A DNA stretch of 5,245 nucleotides from Bacteroidota bacterium (GTDB lineage Bacteria; Zhuqueibacterota; Zhuqueibacteria; Zhuqueibacterales; Geothermadaptataceae). The stretch lies in NCBI GenBank assembly GCA_011375275.1, contig DRLW01000559.1, positions 1 through 5,245 of the forward strand, in the 5' to 3' direction. Both the position numbers and the translations under genes were made by a program. The notes under the pieces are model-generated. The model saw only the letters and a program-made list of their open reading frames with translations, had not been told where the DNA came from and ran no database searches. This document shows, piece by piece, positions 5,245 through 5,245 of this stretch (position 1 is the first letter of the stretch; each line of letters begins with the position of its first letter).

Positions 5245-5245
5245 G

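Overview
The window is a stretch of ordinary bacterial chromosome of moderately high GC. It holds seven recognisable protein genes, two of them cut by the window edges, plus one doubtful small ORF and one clear repeat cluster. The combination of YlxR and a bacterial L7Ae-like protein, a TrmA-family rRNA methyltransferase with a four-cysteine iron-sulfur motif, and an alkyltransferase-like protein suggests a Gram-negative of the Desulfobacterota (delta-proteobacteria) type or a relative. This taxonomic guess is an inference; no rRNA or other marker gene is present.

Left part, plus strand: the C-terminal 50 residues of an M23 (LytM-type) murein peptidase end at 154. About 400 bases follow with no convincing plus-strand gene; they hold a pair of short direct repeats and a possible 52-residue minus-strand ORF. 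Then come a membrane-anchored M19 dipeptidase (563-1729) and an alkyltransferase-like DNA-damage-recognition protein (1726-2067). These two share an ATGA stop/start overlap and probably form one transcript.

Right part, minus strand, read from right to left: an M24 metallopeptidase (5' part outside the window), the 23S rRNA m5U methyltransferase RlmD, YlxR (RnpM family), an L7Ae-family RNA-binding protein, and 5-formyltetrahydrofolate cyclo-ligase. Spacing is 6 nt, then 92 nt, then a 23-nt overlap, then a 4-nt ATGA overlap, so this looks like one operon. Its theme is rRNA and RNA handling plus one-carbon metabolism. The 92-nt gap is mostly a palindromic repeat cluster, and that repeat also contains the rlmD stop codon.

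The two transcription units converge and overlap at their 3' ends: the last 38 bp of the alkyltransferase-like gene and of the cyclo-ligase gene are shared on opposite strands. I see no mobile element, CRISPR array, RNA gene or defence system. The points most worth a second look are the repeat cluster at 3241-3310, the ylxR/L7Ae pair embedded in an rlmD operon, and the convergent overlap. No undescribed system is evident.
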